This document shows, piece after piece, positions 61,487 through 64,000 of a stretch of DNA of 64,000 nucleotides (position 1 is the first letter of the stretch; each line of letters starts with the position of its first letter). Below the pieces are notes generated by a model that searched no databases, was not told the DNA's origin, and saw only the letters and a program-made list of their open reading frames with translations. A program made the position numbers and the translations under genes. The stretch is from Corynebacterium mastitidis DSM 44356 (GTDB lineage Bacteria; Actinomycetota; Actinomycetes; Mycobacteriales; Mycobacteriaceae): positions 124,001-188,000 of the forward strand of contig NZ_AQXB01000002.1 of assembly GCF_000375365.1 (NCBI RefSeq), read 5' to 3'.

Positions 61487-62679
61487 TGTCCTTTGCACTT
61501 GTGCTCAACTCCGGCTCCTCCTCCATCAAGTTCCAGCTCGTGGACCCCGCCAACGGGGCCACGCAGCCGCCCTTTGTCAGCGGCCTGGTGGAGCAGATCG
61601 GGGAGCCCTCCGGCAGGATCACCCTGAAGCACCAGGGGAACAAGCACGAGGTGGAGGAGGAGATACCGGACCACTCCACCGGCCTTAAGCGCGTGTTCGC
61701 CCTCATGGACGAGCACGGCTGCGGCCCCACCCAGGTGGAGGTGATCGCCGTGGGGCACCGCGTGGTTCACGGCGGCATCCTCTTTTCCGCCCCGGAGCTG
61801 ATTACGGACGAGATCGTGGGGATGATCCGCGACCTCATCCCCCTGGCACCCCTGCACAACCCGGCCAACGTGGACGGCATCGAGGTGGCCCGCGCCCTGC
61901 TCCCGGACATCCCCCACGTGGCGGTGTTCGATACCGGCTTCTTCCACACCCTGCCGCCCGCCGCCGCGCTGTACGCCATCAACAAGGACGTGGCCCTGGA
62001 CAACGGCGTGCGCCGCTACGGCTTCCACGGCACCAGCCACGAGTACGTCTCCCAGCAGGTGCCCGAGCTGCTGGGGCTGCCCGCCGAGGCCGTCAACCAG
62101 ATCACCCTGCACCTGGGCAACGGCGCCTCGGCGGCCGCCATCCGGGGAGGGCGCGCGGTGGACACCTCGATGGGGCTGACCCCGCTGGCCGGGCTGGCGA
62201 TGGGCACGCGCTCGGGAGACATCGACCCAGGCATCGTGTTCCACCTGCACCGGCAGGCGGGCATGAGCATCGACGAGATCGACCAGCTCCTGAACAAGCA
62301 GTCCGGCGTCAAGGGTCTCTCCGGGGTCAACGACTTCCGCGCCCTGCGCTCCATGATCGAGGCGGAGGACGAGGACGCCTGGCTGGCCTACAACATCTAC
62401 ATCCACCAGCTACGCAGGTACATCGGCTCCTACATGATCGCCCTGGGGCGCGTGAACGCCATCACCTTCACCGCCGGGGTGGGGGAGAACGACGCCGCCG
62501 TGCGCGCCGACGCCCTCGCCGGGCTGGAGGCCTACGGGATCAAGGTGGACCCGGAGCGCAACGCCCGGCCCAACGAGGGGGCCAGGGAGATCTCCACGGA
62601 GGACTCCGCGATCAAGGTGTTCGTGGTGCCCACCAACGAGGAGCTGGCCATCGCGCGCTACGCCGTGGCCTTCGCCTAG
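61486..62679 (+). CDS. ackA: Acetate kinase
   Basis: The 397-residue enzyme converts acetate and ATP to acetyl phosphate, or the reverse. It has the start motif [16 protein letters not shown], the second phosphate motif [66 protein letters not shown] and [15 protein letters not shown], all typical of the ASKHA family AckA. Co-translated with pta, it links acetate to acetyl-CoA and is the main acetate activation route in corynebacteria. The next gene starts 108 bp later and probably has its own promoter. Confidence 0.99.
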   Translation: MSFALVLNSGSSSIKFQLVDPANGATQPPFVSGLVEQIGEPSGRITLKHQGNKHEVEEEIPDHSTGLKRVFALMDEHGCGPTQVEVIAVGHRVVHGGILFSAPELITDEIVGMIRDLIPLAPLHNPANVDGIEVARALLPDIPHVAVFDTGFFHTLPPAAALYAINKDVALDNGVRRYGFHGTSHEYVSQQVPELLGLPAEAVNQITLHLGNGASAAAIRGGRAVDTSMGLTPLAGLAMGTRSGDIDPGIVFHLHRQAGMSIDEIDQLLNKQSGVKGLSGVNDFRALRSMIEAEDEDAWLAYNIYIHQLRRYIGSYMIALGRVNAITFTAGVGENDAAVRADALAGLEAYGIKVDPERNARPNEGAREISTEDSAIKVFVVPTNEELAIARYAVAFA

Positions 62680-62787
62680 GGTGAGGGGCGAGCGGCGCGG
62701 CGGGAGGGGCGGCGTCGATAGCACGAGCGGTGGGGAGGCGTTATCCTGGGCGGGCACATCGTTCCCCACCCCCAGGAGCCTCGCACC

Positions 62788-64000
62788 GTGGCAGACCTCG
62801 CCTACACACCGCAACCATCCCCGCACCTCGCGGCCCCGGGAATGGGCACCATGCACTCCGACGCGCAATCCTCGGACGCCACCCCGCTGCCGGGGCCGGG
62901 GGCGCGCCCCTGGAAGGTCTCCACGGTGGACCTCGGCGGAGCCTGCCCCACCGTGCTGTGCGGCGCCGACGGCCTGGTGCAGGTGCTCATGACGCAGCGC
63001 ATCGGCTCCGGGCTGACCTTCCTGCGCCCCAAGGTGGTGGTGCTCGACCCCGCCAGCGGCGCCGTGCTGGGGGAGCTGGAGATCGCCAAGGGCGCGCTGC
63101 TCGGCGGCGTGTATGCCTTCCTGGACTCCTCGGACCGCATGGTGCTCGTGGACGGCACCAACACGCTCATGCGCATCGCCCACGACCCCACGGGCGGCAG
63201 CCTGTGGGTGGAGGAGCGCCTGGACCTCACCCGATTCCTGGGCCGCCGCGAGGGTGACCAGGTGGTGGGCCTGGTGCCGGACTGGCGCGGCCGCGTGTGG
63301 GTGGCCTCCGGGCAGGGGCAGGTGGCCGTGATCGACGAGTCCACCCACAGCCTCCACGCCATAACCCTCGGGGAGGACGAGCGCATCGATAACTCCATCT
63401 CCGCGGCCCCCGAGGGCGTGAGCGTGATTACCTCCCGGGCCATCTACCTCCTGGACGCCCAGCCGGGGCAGGCCCCGCAGGTGGTGTGGCGTCGGGAGTA
63501 CGACGCCGGCTCCGCCCGCAAGCCGGGGCAGCTCGCCTGGGGCTCCGGGGCCTCCCCCACCTTCTTTGGCCCCGGCGGCAGCGACTACCTCATGCTCAGC
63601 GACAACGCCGACGAGCAGGAAAAGCTCATCGTCTACCGCACCGCCACCGGCGAGAAGGTGGGCGAGGCAGGGCTGTTTACCCCCGGCGCCTCCGGCACGG
63701 AGAACTCCATGATCGGCGTGGGCTCCACCGTCATCGGGGCCTCCACCTACGGCTACCCCTACCCGCGCTACCCGGAGAACGCCGGGGAGTCCGTGCCTAA
63801 GGAGGCGCCCTTCGCGCCGGGCCTGGAGCGCTGGGACGTGACCGATTCCGGCCTGGTCAACGTGTGGAAGCGTGACGACGTCTACTCCGCCGCCGTGCCC
63901 CGGCTTTCCTGCCCGGACGGCCTGGTGTACACCTGCGAGCGCCGCCCCGGCGTGCTGGGCAACGGCGTGAAGGTGCACGCCGTGGCCATCGACGCCGCCA
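62788..64000 (+). CDS. Beta-propeller-like protein, cut by the window end
   Basis: A frame of 404 codons remains open to the last base, so the C-terminus is missing. I chose GTG at 62788, preceded by AGGAG with good spacing; ATGs at 62842 and 62851 are later alternatives. After a polar start (MADLAYTPQPSPHL) without a signal peptide come repeated four-strand blocks such as VVVLDPASGAVLGELEI, RMVLVDGTNTLMRIAHD, RVWVASGQGQVAVIDESTHSLHAITLG, AIYLLDAQPG and KLIVYRTATGEKVGEAGLFTPG. This is the pattern of PQQ-like or WD-type propellers. It carries CPTVLCG and later CPDGLVYTCERR. Function unknown. Confidence 0.75.
   Translation, partial: MADLAYTPQPSPHLAAPGMGTMHSDAQSSDATPLPGPGARPWKVSTVDLGGACPTVLCGADGLVQVLMTQRIGSGLTFLRPKVVVLDPASGAVLGELEIAKGALLGGVYAFLDSSDRMVLVDGTNTLMRIAHDPTGGSLWVEERLDLTRFLGRREGDQVVGLVPDWRGRVWVASGQGQVAVIDESTHSLHAITLGEDERIDNSISAAPEGVSVITSRAIYLLDAQPGQAPQVVWRREYDAGSARKPGQLAWGSGASPTFFGPGGSDYLMLSDNADEQEKLIVYRTATGEKVGEAGLFTPGASGTENSMIGVGSTVIGASTYGYPYPRYPENAGESVPKEAPFAPGLERWDVTDSGLVNVWKRDDVYSAAVPRLSCPDGLVYTCERRPGVLGNGVKVHAVAIDAA

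Noticed and set aside
62410..63978. 522-codon minus-strand open frame at the right edge
   Set aside because: It is antisense to ackA and to the plus-strand propeller-like gene, which has a ribosome binding site and structured repeats.

Overview
The window is chromosomal DNA of a high-GC Corynebacterium. The evidence is the HspR-controlled dnaK-grpE-dnaJ-hspR operon, the corynebacterial AspT-type aminotransferase beside dnaX-ybaB-recR, bioB followed by a BsaP-like protein, fprA, pta-ackA, purA and class II fba, together with many promoters whose -10 hexamer lies 6-7 nt from the start codon (leaderless transcripts). Gene order from about 0.4 to 37.7 kb resembles, from memory, the cysYZ to purA stretch of C. 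glutamicum. I saw no insertion sequence, prophage or CRISPR array.

Layout. 0-1.4 kb: end of a sulfur-assimilation block (chelatase-like CysY, TSUP transporter CysZ). 1.4-7.0 kb (minus): AI-2E-type transporter, an FtsX-type ABC permease and its ATPase, a small secreted two-cysteine protein of unknown family, and a PepSY-like lipoprotein. 7.1-13.3 kb (minus): putA, ornithine cyclodeaminase and an AnsP-type permease, a route from ornithine through proline to glutamate. 13.3-18 kb: the heat-shock operon with a SigH-type promoter and HspR operator. 18-24.4 kb: a DUF1023 hydrolase with a small helical partner, a nitrilase-family amidohydrolase, a globin/reductase flavoprotein, a flavin monooxygenase-like protein and a GltS symporter. 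24.4-27.8 kb: clpB behind an unusual array of seven AACAACT elements with 11-bp phasing, then a small secreted acidic protein with an amphipathic C-terminus. 28-37.7 kb: pyrE, trmH-like, GH76, dedA, fba, FUSC, purA. 37.9-48.4 kb: a region rich in exported hydrolases (TAP-like peptidase, two SGNH paralogues, three tandem trypsin-like proteases), interrupted by purT and a one-protein fructose-type PTS. 48.5-54.6 kb: lipoprotein, recR, ybaB, dnaX, unknown gene, aspT, SRP RNA and tRNA-Ser. 54.7-64 kb: SPFH protein, Tat-exported amidase, bioB-bsaP with a BioQ-like operator, fprA, pta-ackA, and a beta-propeller-like protein cut by the window end.

Least explained by known annotation are: the small secreted protein plus ABC transporter cassette (2.76-6.24 kb); the phased AACAACT array upstream of clpB; a pair of inverted perfect DnaA boxes in a divergent promoter at 19.5 kb; the tandem secreted proteases; and the 111-residue secreted protein after clpB. 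Functions given for these are inferences. Very long antisense open frames run opposite many real genes; they are GC-bias artefacts and are omitted.
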